64,000 nucleotides of DNA from Petrimonas sulfuriphila (GTDB taxonomy: Bacteria > Bacteroidota > Bacteroidia > Bacteroidales > Dysgonomonadaceae), in the NCBI GenBank assembly GCA_038561985.1, contig CP073276.1, positions 2,914,001 through 2,978,000 on the forward strand, read 5' to 3'. The stretch's first letter is position 1. The number at the start of each line of letters is the position of its first letter. The notes beneath the pieces were generated by a model. That model had not been told where the DNA came from. It made no database searches and was given only the letters and a program-made list of their open reading frames with translations. The position numbers and the translations under genes are program-made. Below are positions 53,741 through 63,284 of the stretch, piece after piece.

Positions 53741-54328
53741 ATGAATAAAGAGAAGATAGAGAGGTATAAATTTTCCTTCACCGCCGCCTCGTTGCAGGTG
53801 CCGGTGATGACCAGCCTTGCGGAGAAGATGGTGAACGAGGGGCTCTCCCTCGATGAGCTGAAGCCGGAGGATGTCGGAAAGGAGCGTGCGAAGACCAATA
53901 AGAGGCAGTTCATTGAAATGAAGAAACGTCTGGCCACCTTGTCGGATGATGAGATCAACCACCTCGCCAGGGCTTCCTATGAGGAGCAGCGACTACTCTC
54001 GATGGTCGCTTTCGCCAGGGCCTACCGGTTCTTCTACGATTTCGTGATCGATGTGGTGGTCGAGAAAGTGGCGCTCTTCGACATTACGCTGACCGATTTG
54101 GACTACAACGTCTTCTTCAGCCGTGTCGCTGCCGACCATCCCGAGGCAGATAAGCTCACATCTCTCACGCAAAAAAAAGTACGACAATATACATTCAAGG
54201 TGCTGGAGCAGGCAGGCCTTATCAACAACGTGAAGGAGCGCATCATTCAGGTGCCACAGTTGAGCATTGCGTTCACCTCACTTATTTCGGCCACCAGGCC
54301 ACAGGATTTAAGACTATTACTAAACTGA
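53741..54328 (+). CDS. brxA: BREX protein BrxA (DUF1819)
   Basis: The 195-residue protein matches BrxA: YKFSFTAASLQVPVMTSLAEKMV, an acidic linker, then RQFIEMKKRLATLSDDEINHLARASYEEQRLLSMVAFARAYRFFYDF and a C-terminal winged-helix-like part (KKVRQYTFKVLEQAGLI). BrxA binds DNA and is the first gene of type 1 BREX loci. I start at the ATG at 53741, not the TTG nine bases earlier. brxB follows after 7 bp. Confidence 0.9.
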   Translation: MNKEKIERYKFSFTAASLQVPVMTSLAEKMVNEGLSLDELKPEDVGKERAKTNKRQFIEMKKRLATLSDDEINHLARASYEEQRLLSMVAFARAYRFFYDFVIDVVVEKVALFDITLTDLDYNVFFSRVAADHPEADKLTSLTQKKVRQYTFKVLEQAGLINNVKERIIQVPQLSIAFTSLISATRPQDLRLLLN

Positions 54329-54335
54329 AAAGGGT

Positions 54336-54923
54336 ATGACCTTAGAAGAATCTATATATGAAAAATTCACTTTCATCCGCAAGGTAGTATCGCAGGAACG
54401 GTTCATCAAGATGGAGGGGCTCTCGGGCGAGATCCCTTTCTGGATAGCCCCTTACGAGGTGAAAGCCGAGAACCAGGTCAACACCGAGATCGGCAACCTG
54501 GTCAGGAAGCTCCACAACGAAGGAATCAAGGCACTTTGTATCGACCTGTTTGAGCTGAGTTGCGCGCTGGTAGAACAAAACATCGGCCTGGAGGATATGT
54601 TTGCAATCGAGCAGGGCATGGAGAAGCTATTCTTCATCGATGCGCTCCAGTCCACCATCAACATCCACGAGCGGTTCATACCCGCCATCAGTGAACGAAT
54701 AGAGGCAGAGAAACCCTCCATGCTGTTCATCAAGGGTGTAGGGAAAGTCTTCCCCTTCATCCGCTCCCACATCGTGCTCAACAACCTGCAGAGTGCCGTG
54801 AAGAACATCCCCACGCTGATGTTCTTCCCCGGTGAGTATTCCGGCAAGTCACTGAAGCTGTTCAATCTGCTGGAGGACGATAACTATTACAGAGCCAACA
54901 ATATTTTCTCACAAAAGATATAA
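54336..54923 (+). CDS. brxB: BREX protein BrxB (DUF1788)
   Basis: The 195-residue protein fits the DUF1788 family: EIPFWIAPYEVKAENQVNTEIGNLVRKL, IDLFELSCALVEQ, SMLFIKGVGKVFPFIRSHIVLNNLQ and LMFFPGEYSGKSLKLFNLLEDDNYYRA. It is required for phage defence in BREX, with an unknown biochemical role. It lies between brxA and brxC with gaps of 7 and 3 bp, the standard BREX gene order. Confidence 0.92.
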   Translation: MTLEESIYEKFTFIRKVVSQERFIKMEGLSGEIPFWIAPYEVKAENQVNTEIGNLVRKLHNEGIKALCIDLFELSCALVEQNIGLEDMFAIEQGMEKLFFIDALQSTINIHERFIPAISERIEAEKPSMLFIKGVGKVFPFIRSHIVLNNLQSAVKNIPTLMFFPGEYSGKSLKLFNLLEDDNYYRANNIFSQKI

Positions 54924-54926
54924 ATC

Positions 54927-56606
54927 ATGATCACGCCAGTCAATCTTTTTCGCAAAGATGTTAACAGAAAAATCGATACCGTTATCAAGGCCGACGACCA
55001 GGCCAACATCTTCCAGGAGGTGGATGAGTATGTCGTCACCCGGGAGATATCCAACAAGCTAGCAGACTTCTTTGAGTATTATAACGAAAACGGGATCACC
55101 AACGGAGTCTGGATCTCCGGCTTCTTCGGCTCGGGTAAATCCCACCTGCTCAAGATCCTCAGCTATGTGCTGGAGAACAAGAAGTACAACGGTTATCACC
55201 TGGGTGAGCTATTCGCGGAGAAGATCACCGACGATATCAAGCTCAAGGGTGATATACAAAGCAGTCTGAGAAAAATCAACTCGGAAAGCATCCTTTTCAA
55301 TATCGACCAACAGGCACAGATCACCACCAAGAGCGATGAGAACGCCATCCTGAAGGTGTTCTACAAGGTATTCTACGACCACCAGGGCTTTTACGGCTTC
55401 CAGCCCCACGTGGCAGCCTTTGAGGAGAGTCTTGTCAGGGACAGTAAGTATGAAGCCTTCAAGCAGGAGTTTGAGAAGGTGTACGGCCAACCCTGGACGG
55501 AAGCCCGTAAGGATTATATCAAGCCGCAGATCAACGATGCCATCGCACAGAGTTGTGCAGTCGTCTATAGCGCCGATCCCGAGCAATACAAGAACTACCT
55601 CTTCAAGTGGCAGTCACAGCACAAACAGTCCATCGAGGACTTCGCCATGAAGGTAAGCGATTACATCAATGCCCGGGGTAAGAACTTCCGGCTCAACTTC
55701 TTCGTGGATGAAGTGGGACAGTTCATCGCCGAAAGGACGAAGCTGATGCTCAACCTGCAGACCCTCGCCGAGACCCTCTACACCAAATGCAACGGCAACA
55801 GCTGGGTGATGGTCACCTCGCAGGAAGATCTTGAGAACCTTGTGGGAGATGACTCCAAGGTGCAGTCCGACGACTTCTCCAAGATCCAGGGACGGTTCAA
55901 GGTACGCATGCCATTGACCTCCTCCAGCGTGGATGAGGTGATTGAAAAACGTCTGCTGGAGAAAAGCGATGATGGTGTTCCTGTGCTCACCCGACTCTTC
56001 AAAAGGGAAGAGGAGAATATCCGGACGCTGATCTCATTCTCCAACAGCGGCATCCAGTTCAGGGGATACAAGGATGAGCATGACTTCGTCAACAAGTACC
56101 CCTTCCTCCCTTACCAGTTCGACCTCTTCCAGCAGTGCATCAAGTCGCTCTCCCGCCACAACGTATTCCAGGGGCAGCACCAGTCGGTCGGCGAACGCTC
56201 TATGCTGGGTGTGTTCCAGCATATCCTCAAGGAGATGGACCTGACCAATACCCACTCACTCGTAAGCTTCGACCAGATGTTCGAAGGGATCGCCGGCACC
56301 CTGCGCACCGAAGCACAGAACGCGATACTGGTTGCCAACAACAACCTCGGTGCCTCCAATCCCATGGCCGTAAGGGTGCTGAAAGTGCTCTTCATGATCA
56401 AGTATTACGAAAGCTTCAAGGGTACGGCCCGCAATATCTCCGTGTTGCTGATCGACCGTCTCAACATCAACCTCACCATCCACAACAGGGCGGTTGAAGA
56501 GGCTCTACCCAATAGGTTTAATGAAGTTTGTCTCAATTTAGTCCTCCTACATAACTATCTGTTTTTCAAGTATACAAATTTAATTAAATATATTTGGATA
56601 TGTTAG
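54927..56606 (+). pseudogene. brxC: BREX ATPase BrxC, truncated by an inserted element
   Basis: The first ~527 codons encode the N-terminal part of BrxC (family length about 1200): FRKDVNRKIDTVIKADD, an ATP-binding loop GFFGSGKSHLLKILSY and NFFVDEVGQFI as Walker B. Native sequence ends near 56507 after HNRAVEEAL; the next 32 codons (PNRFNEVCLNL and on) are unrelated, A+T-rich and end at a stop. An integrase-bearing element begins here. G+C content falls sharply at the junction. The 3' half of brxC and the genes pglX, pglZ and brxL are absent from the window, so BREX defence is probably lost. Confidence 0.9.
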
Positions 56607-56621
56607 GATAAACAAAAAAGT

Positions 56622-56655
56622 GTGCGTAAATTCGTGCGTAAATTTTAATACGCAC
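56622..56655. repeat. GTGCGTAAATT repeats upstream of the truncated integrase
   Basis: GTGCGTAAATT occurs at 56622 and 56634, 12 bp apart, and an inverted ACGCAC lies at 56650. The layout parallels the 12-bp-spaced repeats before the integrase at 44080. Confidence 0.65.
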
Positions 56656-56659
56656 AATT

Positions 56660-57034
56660 ATGGCAGTAAGTTTCTACCTTGACAATAGACCAAACAAAAA
56701 CGGTGATCACCCCATTCGTGTTAGTATATCAATTAACGGCAATCGTTATGTTACTTCAACAGGTTTTAGTGTAAATACTGAGAAGTGGAATGATGGCAAA
56801 GTAAAGAATGGCAGCACGAATGCTAAAGGAGAAACGGCCAAGACAATAAACGCTAGACTAAAAGAGATAGACAGCTTTTTCTCCAGAGAAGAAACACTAC
56901 TTAAATTAGGAGATGTTCAGGAAATCGATATAAAGTCATTATATGCGCAGATGTATATATTAATTAAAAAGTACCCCACATTTCAATTTAAAAGTGGTTC
57001 TTCGTCAAATTTGGTGCAAAGTAATAGTTCTTAA
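56660..57034 (+). pseudogene. Integrase N-terminal fragment, cut by ISL3 element
   Basis: About 112 native codons encode the arm-binding domain of a Bacteroidetes tyrosine recombinase: AVSFYLDNRPNKNGDHPIRVSISINGNRYVTSTGF, NTEKWNDGKVKNG and RLKEIDSFFSREE. The native frame ends at 56995, where the ISL3 terminal repeat starts; the last 12 codons are IS sequence. No catalytic domain follows beyond the IS. It likely belonged to the element that entered brxC. Confidence 0.85.
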
Positions 57035-58888
57035 ATCGCCTAAGAAAATAAACTTATTGTGCTGATTTACAGGCAAATAAATAGTAAAAAGCTAGTATAA
57101 TCGAATCATTTTTATTATCTTTAAGGTTCTGACACTAAAGGTTTTAAAGATGATTGACTACACTAGCCAACCCAAAGATAATAACTTTTCTATAAACAAA
57201 CATTCGCTCCAAGCTATTTTTGGAATCCCGGGTGTTGTATTCTATGATTCCGTTATAAGTGATAATTTGATTCTACTGTCTGCCCGTCTTAAAGGCAAGA
57301 CAGCAAAATGTACCTGTTGCGGTAAAAGGAGTAAAAGCGTTCACTCATCCTATACGCGCAAATTAACCGATCTTTCAGTAATCGGCAGGGCTGTGAAAAT
57401 TATACTGAAAGTCAGAAAGTTTAGATGCCGTAACAGTCGTTGTTCTCAAACAGTTTTCTCCGAGCAACATCTGCCCTTAACTCAGAAGTACTCACGACTA
57501 ACAGATCGCACAAGTCATTATTTGCAAAGGCTGCTCATTGAGGTCTCATCCCGTAAAGGTGAGTATATAAGCGATCTCTTCTCAATAAAGCAGAGCAGTT
57601 CCACCTGTCTTAGAATCGTTAAGTCTATAGAAATGCCCGATTATCAGGAGCTGACTACCATCGGTATAGATGACTGGGCATACAGGAAAGGCAAATCATA
57701 TGGTACTATTATTGTAAATGCACTTAACCACCGTCCCGTGGAACTACTAAAGAGTAGAGACAAAGAGGAGGTTGCAGATTGGCTTAAAAAACACAACTCC
57801 ATACTGTATGTAACCAGGGATCGATCAAGCAGCTATTCTAATGCTATAAAGTCTGGGGCATCCAAGGCGTCACAAATAGCCGACAGGTTTCATTTGGTGA
57901 AAAATCTGGGAGATCACATAGCACATGAAATACGAATGGAGTATAAAACCATTAAAAGCAGTTGGTTGTCTCACAGGAAGAGTCTTTATAAAAGCAAAGA
58001 AAATAACAGCTGTTTAAATAGTGGAGATAACGAAAATACCAGCGATTCACAATATAACAAACACACCAATAGTGTTAACCATAGAAAACAGGAGTTGTTT
58101 AATAGGATTCATGAGCTTAAAAAAAGCAACTACTCTCAAAGAGCAATTGCAAAGGCTTTAAATATTAATCGTAAAACTGTAAAATATTATTTTGAAATGG
58201 AAGAGTTGTTGCCACGCGCAATCATCTATTTCAATAATTATGGAGATTTTATGGATCTGATTAAGGAGTGTTGTAATCAGGGGTTAAATGTAAGAACTAT
58301 ATTTGTCTCTATAAAAAAACGGGGATTCAAGGGTAATCAAACATCCTTTTATCAGTGGTTCAACAGGCACTTCCCGGAATATCAGAGTAAGAAAAGATTA
58401 CCAAGTTCCTCCCCCGATAGTTTATGAGGTAACTCGATTTAGCGGAATGTCACCCAACAGACTTGCCATTCATTTAACAAATAGTGAATGGGGTGTTTCA
58501 AAGGAAACAGGCGAGTGTAGCAAGTCTCACATACTGGCAGAAGAGATTATTAACTCCTCTATTCTATTAAAAAACATGAGAGAAGCATACAACACTTTTA
58601 GAGAGATTTTAAACAGTAAAGATGAGCTTAGGTTAGACCAATGGCTCGAGAAGTATAAATCGACTAAAATAATGAGGATTAGAAGTTTTATAAATGGTAT
58701 TAATCATGATTTGGAAGCAGTAAAAAACGCCATTAAATACCCTTGGAGTAATGGAGTTGTAGAGGGTCACGTAAACAGATTAAAAAACAAGAAAAGAGAG
58801 ATGTATGGCAGGGCTGGATTTGAACTGTTAAGACGAAAGGTAGTGCTTTCCAACTCAGGATAACCTGCACCAAATTTGACGAAGAACC
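56996..58888. mobile_element. ISL3-family insertion sequence, 1893 bp
   Basis: Perfect 23-bp terminal inverted repeats begin GGTTCTTCGTCAAATTTGG at 56996 and end at 58888. The outside flanks (TTAAAAGT on the left, CACATAGA on the right) do not match, so there is no 8-bp target duplication of the kind ISL3 normally makes. This points to a deletion or recombination at one IS end after insertion. Confidence 0.9.
57150..58863 (+). pseudogene. ISL3 transposase with single-base frameshift
   Basis: The first part (57150-58427, 425 residues) has the zinc-finger region (KCTCCGKRSKSVHSSYTRKL, FRCRNSRCSQTVF) and the DDE domain (TIGIDDWAYRKGKSYGTIIV, VTRDRSSSYSNAI). The second frame supplies the rest: open from about 58396 (DYQVPPPIVYEVTRFSG), then KYPWSNGVVEGHVNRLKNKKREMYGRAGF with the catalytic glutamate. 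The shift lies at a run of four A near 58392-58395; removing one A would join the frames. It may be a real mutation or a sequencing error. Confidence 0.85.
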
Positions 58889-58950
58889 CACATAGACCGA
58901 AATCACTGGCACATATCAAACCGTTTTATCCACTAAAATCAAAATCAATC

Positions 58951-60438
58951 GGTTCTTATTTTTAAACACCTGACAAGTAGATCATTACAGCTCCTGTCTT
59001 TCATTTCCAAAAAGTGCTCCCCCCCTCAAAACAGTGATAATTGGGCGGCCGTGGGACTTTTATTGCGACTTTTCAGTCGTCTGGGATAAGTGCGCCTGCC
59101 TTCGGTCACCACCCACGTCAAATCCAGATGGCTTATCAAATGCATCCTCAACAACGCGGCTATGGTTGAAAACGCCTTTTCGCTTTCCGACTTGGTCTGA
59201 ATCACCTGTAAAAGCAAATACGCGATCAGGGTACACCATACTTGGGTCTTTATCCCGTTTTCAGTGTCGGAATAAAAATAGGTGAGTTGGAAGTTTTGCT
59301 TCAATTTTTTGAATCCCGTTTCGATAGACCACCTATTTTTATAAATCAAGGCAACTTCCTCGTCTGTTATTTCCCAATTATTGGTGATGAACTTGTATTT
59401 ACGCCCCTGTTCATCCCTGTACCAAACTAAACGAAGGCATAAGGTCCTCGTCTGTCTGACTTTCTTCCTTTTTTTCTTGCCTTCGGTCCCCGTCTCGACC
59501 TTCTCGATATATTGAACGTGGATATGTTCCACCTTGTAAACGGCATGTTCCCCTTTTTCCAGCTTCTTCTCGTGAAGGACTTCCTGAACCTCGTACCTTG
59601 CATTGTCTTTCAGCCGACAAACGAAATTCACGCCTTGTCGCGTCCATTTGGCGAACTGCAGGTAGTAATTGTATGCCTTGTCGAAGACCACCATGCTGCC
59701 TTCACTTAAATTCAGGTATTGCAAGAAGTTCTTGTCGTGCATTTTCGCCTCGCTTATCTTCACGAATCGCGGCGTGTCAGCATGGACGTCGGTCAGCATG
59801 TGGACTTTCAGGCCGCCTTTCTTTTTCCCGTCGCCTTTAGGGTTCCGGCCCACGCCTTTCATCACGTCGGAAAACAGCGTCACCGTACTCGAATCAAAGG
59901 CATAGAACTCCTCGAAACTGACACCCTGCTTCCGGCACTTTTTTTTGCGGCTGACCGACAAAAGCGGGGAAAAATGGGCGATCAGTGCAAAGTAGAACAG
60001 ACGGAACAGCTCCTCGTCCCTGTCACGCAATGCATCTCCGGCAGTGCTTTTTGCAGGCGAACTCTCCATGCCCAGGTAATTCAACTTGCCACCCAAGGCA
60101 CGCATGCCGTCACAGACTTCACCCATCGAGTCGCAACGGGAAAAAATGCCAAAGAGCATCACGATCAATTGATCCCAGGAAAAAAACGCCTTGTAATATT
60201 TATCACTGCCGAGCCTTATTACCAGCTCATCGAACTTTTCCCTCGGGATAATATTCACTATTTGTCTTAAGATCGGCTGACCGACAAATTTATTTTCGCT
60301 AACTTTGCCCATGGTTGGAAATTTAGTTTTTGACAATCCAAATTTACAACTTAGGGACGAGACTTCGGTTAAGTCCCTATATTTTCTTCATTTTTTAGTC
60401 GGTCAGTACTGATATTAATTATTTTCTCGCTTCATCCC
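58951..60438. mobile_element. IS4-family insertion sequence (tentative limits)
   Basis: The 10-mer AAAATCAATC occurs at 58941-58950 and 60439-60448, flanking a 1488-bp segment with the IS4-type transposase. A 10-bp duplication and this length suit the family. I could not find clear terminal inverted repeats at these edges, so the limits remain tentative. A short hairpin (GGGAC...GTCCC) lies at about 60354-60377 upstream of the gene. Confidence 0.45.
59026..60336 (-). CDS. IS4-family transposase with DUF4372 N-terminus
   Basis: The 436-residue protein has the DUF4372 region (GQPILRQIVNIIPREKFDELV, YKAFFSWDQLIVMLFGIFSRC) and a DDE core: FYAFDSSTVTLFSDVM, GSMVVFDKAYNYY and the YREK-like segment IYKNRWSIETGFKKLKQNF. 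It looks full length and could be active. It reads away from the recombinase trio to its right. This transposase type is common in Porphyromonadaceae genomes. Confidence 0.92.
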   Translation of the reverse strand: MSKTKFPTMGKVSENKFVGQPILRQIVNIIPREKFDELVIRLGSDKYYKAFFSWDQLIVMLFGIFSRCDSMGEVCDGMRALGGKLNYLGMESSPAKSTAGDALRDRDEELFRLFYFALIAHFSPLLSVSRKKKCRKQGVSFEEFYAFDSSTVTLFSDVMKGVGRNPKGDGKKKGGLKVHMLTDVHADTPRFVKISEAKMHDKNFLQYLNLSEGSMVVFDKAYNYYLQFAKWTRQGVNFVCRLKDNARYEVQEVLHEKKLEKGEHAVYKVEHIHVQYIEKVETGTEGKKKRKKVRQTRTLCLRLVWYRDEQGRKYKFITNNWEITDEEVALIYKNRWSIETGFKKLKQNFQLTYFYSDTENGIKTQVWCTLIAYLLLQVIQTKSESEKAFSTIAALLRMHLISHLDLTWVVTEGRRTYPRRLKSRNKSPTAAQLSLF

Positions 60439-60449
60439 AAAATCAATCA

Positions 60450-61178
60450 CCATACAAATGCGGTCCTGTCAGAATATTCTTAAAATATCTCTTCGAATCC
60501 GGCTTTACAAAAGAAGACCTGAGTAAAGAACTCGAGGGGTTTAAGTGTCGTCGGGGTGAGAAATTACCCTCCTTTTATACCAGGGATGAAGTAATGAAAA
60601 TAGAAGGGGTGATAGATAGAACCGGGGGGAAAGGCAAAAGGGATTATGCGATGATACTGCTTGCATCCAGACTCGGGCTACGTGCTTCTGATATTACAAG
60701 ACTCCAGTTTGCTAGTTTGAATTGGGATAACAATGTCATTATCCTCAAACAGCACAAGACCAAAAGAGAGATTATACTGCCGCTTCTTTCCGATATAGGA
60801 GACGCCATTATTGATTATATAAAAAATGGCAGGCCAGATAATGATTCCAAGAATCTGTTTTTGTCACTTATTCAACCTTATAGACCTATAAGAGTATCGA
60901 CATTGTGTACTATTGTTACTAATTATATTTATGCGGCAGGAGTATCACCCAAAGGAAGACATCATGGCACCCACTCTTTACGGCATAGCCTGGCGACTAA
61001 TCTTTTGGAAAATGGCACGGCTTTGCCTGTTATATCTGAAGTGCTTGGGCATGGTTCGACAGGGTCGACCATGTATTATCTTGGTGTTAATATCAAATCA
61101 CTACTGGAATGTTCCCAGAATGTGCCGGATGTCCCCGAGGATTTTTATTCGCAGAAAGGAGGCATGCTGTATGCCTAA
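60450..61178 (+). pseudogene. Tyrosine recombinase, first of a trio, N-terminus missing
   Basis: The frame is open from about 60450, before the first usable ATG at 60594. It includes the end of a SAM-like core-binding domain (FLKYLFESGFTKEDLSKEL) and a whole catalytic domain with ASRLGLRASDITRL, HGTHSLRHSLATNLL and LGHGSTGSTMYYLG, although the tyrosine region is slightly altered. The first ~130 residues of the family are missing, cut by the IS4 element or an earlier deletion. It overlaps the next recombinase by 8 bp. Confidence 0.8.
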
Positions 61179-62193
61179 TTATCTTAATTATAGAAGTGTC
61201 ATGGCTCCCTACATAAGCTCTTTCGTAGAATCAAAAACCAGAAAAGGGATAAAAGGAGAAGATATAAAGTGGATCCTTTACGAGTTGGATCGACATCTGG
61301 CAGAAAAGGGGCATCAGGCTTGTTATATTGACAGGATATCCTATGATAGTTGGTATCATGCAACTTGTGGCAACAAACAAGTATCAACCGTATATCAAAA
61401 AGTATCCGTAATGAGACGTTTTTTGATATATATGGGCAATATGGGGCTTGAATGTTATGTCCCTAGATTGCCAAGGAAGCATAAATCTGAATATGTGCCA
61501 TACATTTTTACTGAAAACGAAATCAAAGGCTTGTTTGCCGCAGCCGATAATCTCAGGGTAAAGGAGCATCATGCCAATTCATTAATGATGGTTGTACCTG
61601 TTTTGCTAAGGACTTTGTATAGCACTGCAATACGAATTGGTGAAGCAATAAATCTTCGGAACAAGGACATAGATTTTGAAAAACATGTCATTGTTTTGGA
61701 TAACACAAAGAATGGCCGTCAAAGACTTGCCCCTTTAAATGAATCTTTAGAAAAAGTTTTGAGGCAATACATCCGTTATAGAAACATGTTACCCGTCGAA
61801 GGTGTAATGGCTCCTGAGAGTCACCTTTTTGTCAATGGGCTGGGGCATAAACTGTCAAAAAGGGGTATAGGCAGATATTTTAGGAAACTACTGCAGGAGG
61901 CAAACATCCCGTATAAGGGACACGAAGAAGGCCCAAGCCTTCATAATCTAAGACATACCGCTTGTGTGCACTCTCTCGTCCGCATGCATAGGCAAGGCAG
62001 GGATATATACTGTTGCCTTCCTATACTCTCTACATTTATGGGACATGTAAAAGTCATGGACACCGAGCATTATCTCCGTCTTACACAAAACATGTATCCG
62101 GAAATTATCCAAATGGATGCATCCGTAACTGCCGGACTTGGAAATCTTATTGCAAAATCACTCCTTAAAGTTGATGATCATGGGAACATATAA
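61171..62193 (+). CDS. Tyrosine recombinase, second of a trio (RitB-like)
   Basis: The product of about 340 residues starts MPNYLNYRSVMAPYISSFVESK; the frame continues upstream, but that part overlaps the first recombinase out of frame and is not native. Catalytic residues are in YSTAIRIGEAINLR, HNLRHTACVHSLV and FMGHVKVMDTEHYLR. It overlaps both neighbours (8 and 14 bp). Three coupled tyrosine recombinases in this order are the mark of RIT elements. Confidence 0.85.
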   Translation: MPNYLNYRSVMAPYISSFVESKTRKGIKGEDIKWILYELDRHLAEKGHQACYIDRISYDSWYHATCGNKQVSTVYQKVSVMRRFLIYMGNMGLECYVPRLPRKHKSEYVPYIFTENEIKGLFAAADNLRVKEHHANSLMMVVPVLLRTLYSTAIRIGEAINLRNKDIDFEKHVIVLDNTKNGRQRLAPLNESLEKVLRQYIRYRNMLPVEGVMAPESHLFVNGLGHKLSKRGIGRYFRKLLQEANIPYKGHEEGPSLHNLRHTACVHSLVRMHRQGRDIYCCLPILSTFMGHVKVMDTEHYLRLTQNMYPEIIQMDASVTAGLGNLIAKSLLKVDDHGNI

Positions 62194-63205
62194 AGATATT
62201 GCAGGGTGTATTGAAAAGTATTTTACCGATTACCTGGTAAAAGAGCGCGGCGTCAGCGCCCATACAGTGCGTTCATACCGAGACACTTTCATTCTGCTTC
62301 TTGAATATATGAATAAAGAGAAGAAGATCCCGGCGGACAAGTTAGGACTGGATGACATAGACAGGAGTGTGGTACTTTCCTTCCTGGACTGGCTTCAGGA
62401 TGTCAAGCGCAACGCCGTTTCCACGCGGAACCAGAGATACGCTACAATAAGATCTTTCTATGAATACATGATGTATGAAGATCCCGTCCATTTATCACAC
62501 TGGAAATCAATATGCTCAATACGTATAAAACGAGAGGTGCGAAATAGTGTCAAATATCTGACTGTTGACGGGGTAAAAGCCGTTTTCGAACAGATAGATA
62601 CAAATACCCGTGAAGGAAGAAGAAACCTGACCCTATTGTCCTTGATGTATAATCTTGGAGCCAGGGTACAGGAAATTATAGATCTCACACCGCTATCGAT
62701 AAGAACAAGCAAGCCCTATGTCATCGAGTTGTTTGGTAAAGGAGCCAAAAAACGATTGGTGCCGATTGATGACAATATGATGAATTTACTTGGAAATTAC
62801 TTGAAGGAATACGGCTTGGACAGACCCGGGATGGGTCATCATCCCCTCTTCTTCAATAGCCGGAGGGCTAAGCTTACCAATCCCGGGATTACCTATATTT
62901 TGCAAAAATATGCTTCATTGGCACATATTGCATATCCCGATCTGGTCCCGTCAACACCAACTCCGCATACGCTGAGGCACTCAAGGGCAATGCACCTGCT
63001 ACAGGCCGGTGTAAATCTGGTATATATCAGGGATCTTTTGGGGCATGTGTCAATACAGACGACCGAGATTTATGCAAGGGCGGACTCGAAGTTGAAGAGA
63101 GAAGCCTTAGAAAATGCTTTTAGTGATCTTGGAATTACTGAACCGGATGTGAAAAGTTGGGAAAAAGATCCCAAGCTTAAAGCTTTTTTAAAAAGTTTGG
63201 ATTGA
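62180..63205 (+). CDS. Tyrosine recombinase, third of a trio (RitC-like)
   Basis: The product of about 341 residues has a SAM-like N-terminus (IEKYFTDYLVKERGVSAHTVRSYRDTFILLLEYM) and a catalytic domain with YNLGARVQEIIDL, TPHTLRHSRAMHLLQAG, LLGHVSIQTTEIYARAD. All catalytic residues are present. I use the ATG at 62180; ATGs at 62174 and 62138 are also in frame. It ends the trio; about 90 bp of non-coding DNA follow before the IS66 remnant. Confidence 0.9.
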   Translation: MGTYKDIAGCIEKYFTDYLVKERGVSAHTVRSYRDTFILLLEYMNKEKKIPADKLGLDDIDRSVVLSFLDWLQDVKRNAVSTRNQRYATIRSFYEYMMYEDPVHLSHWKSICSIRIKREVRNSVKYLTVDGVKAVFEQIDTNTREGRRNLTLLSLMYNLGARVQEIIDLTPLSIRTSKPYVIELFGKGAKKRLVPIDDNMMNLLGNYLKEYGLDRPGMGHHPLFFNSRRAKLTNPGITYILQKYASLAHIAYPDLVPSTPTPHTLRHSRAMHLLQAGVNLVYIRDLLGHVSIQTTEIYARADSKLKREALENAFSDLGITEPDVKSWEKDPKLKAFLKSLD

Positions 63206-63284
63206 AATATTATCAGAAGTAGTTTTAGAAAGTAGCGATTGGATAATACTGATTGTTAATTTACTTCCTTAGGCTACTTTTGAT

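Noticed and set aside
60913-61170. N-terminal extension of the second recombinase
   Set aside because: It overlaps the catalytic domain of the first recombinase in another frame; the ATG at 61171 gives the normal start.
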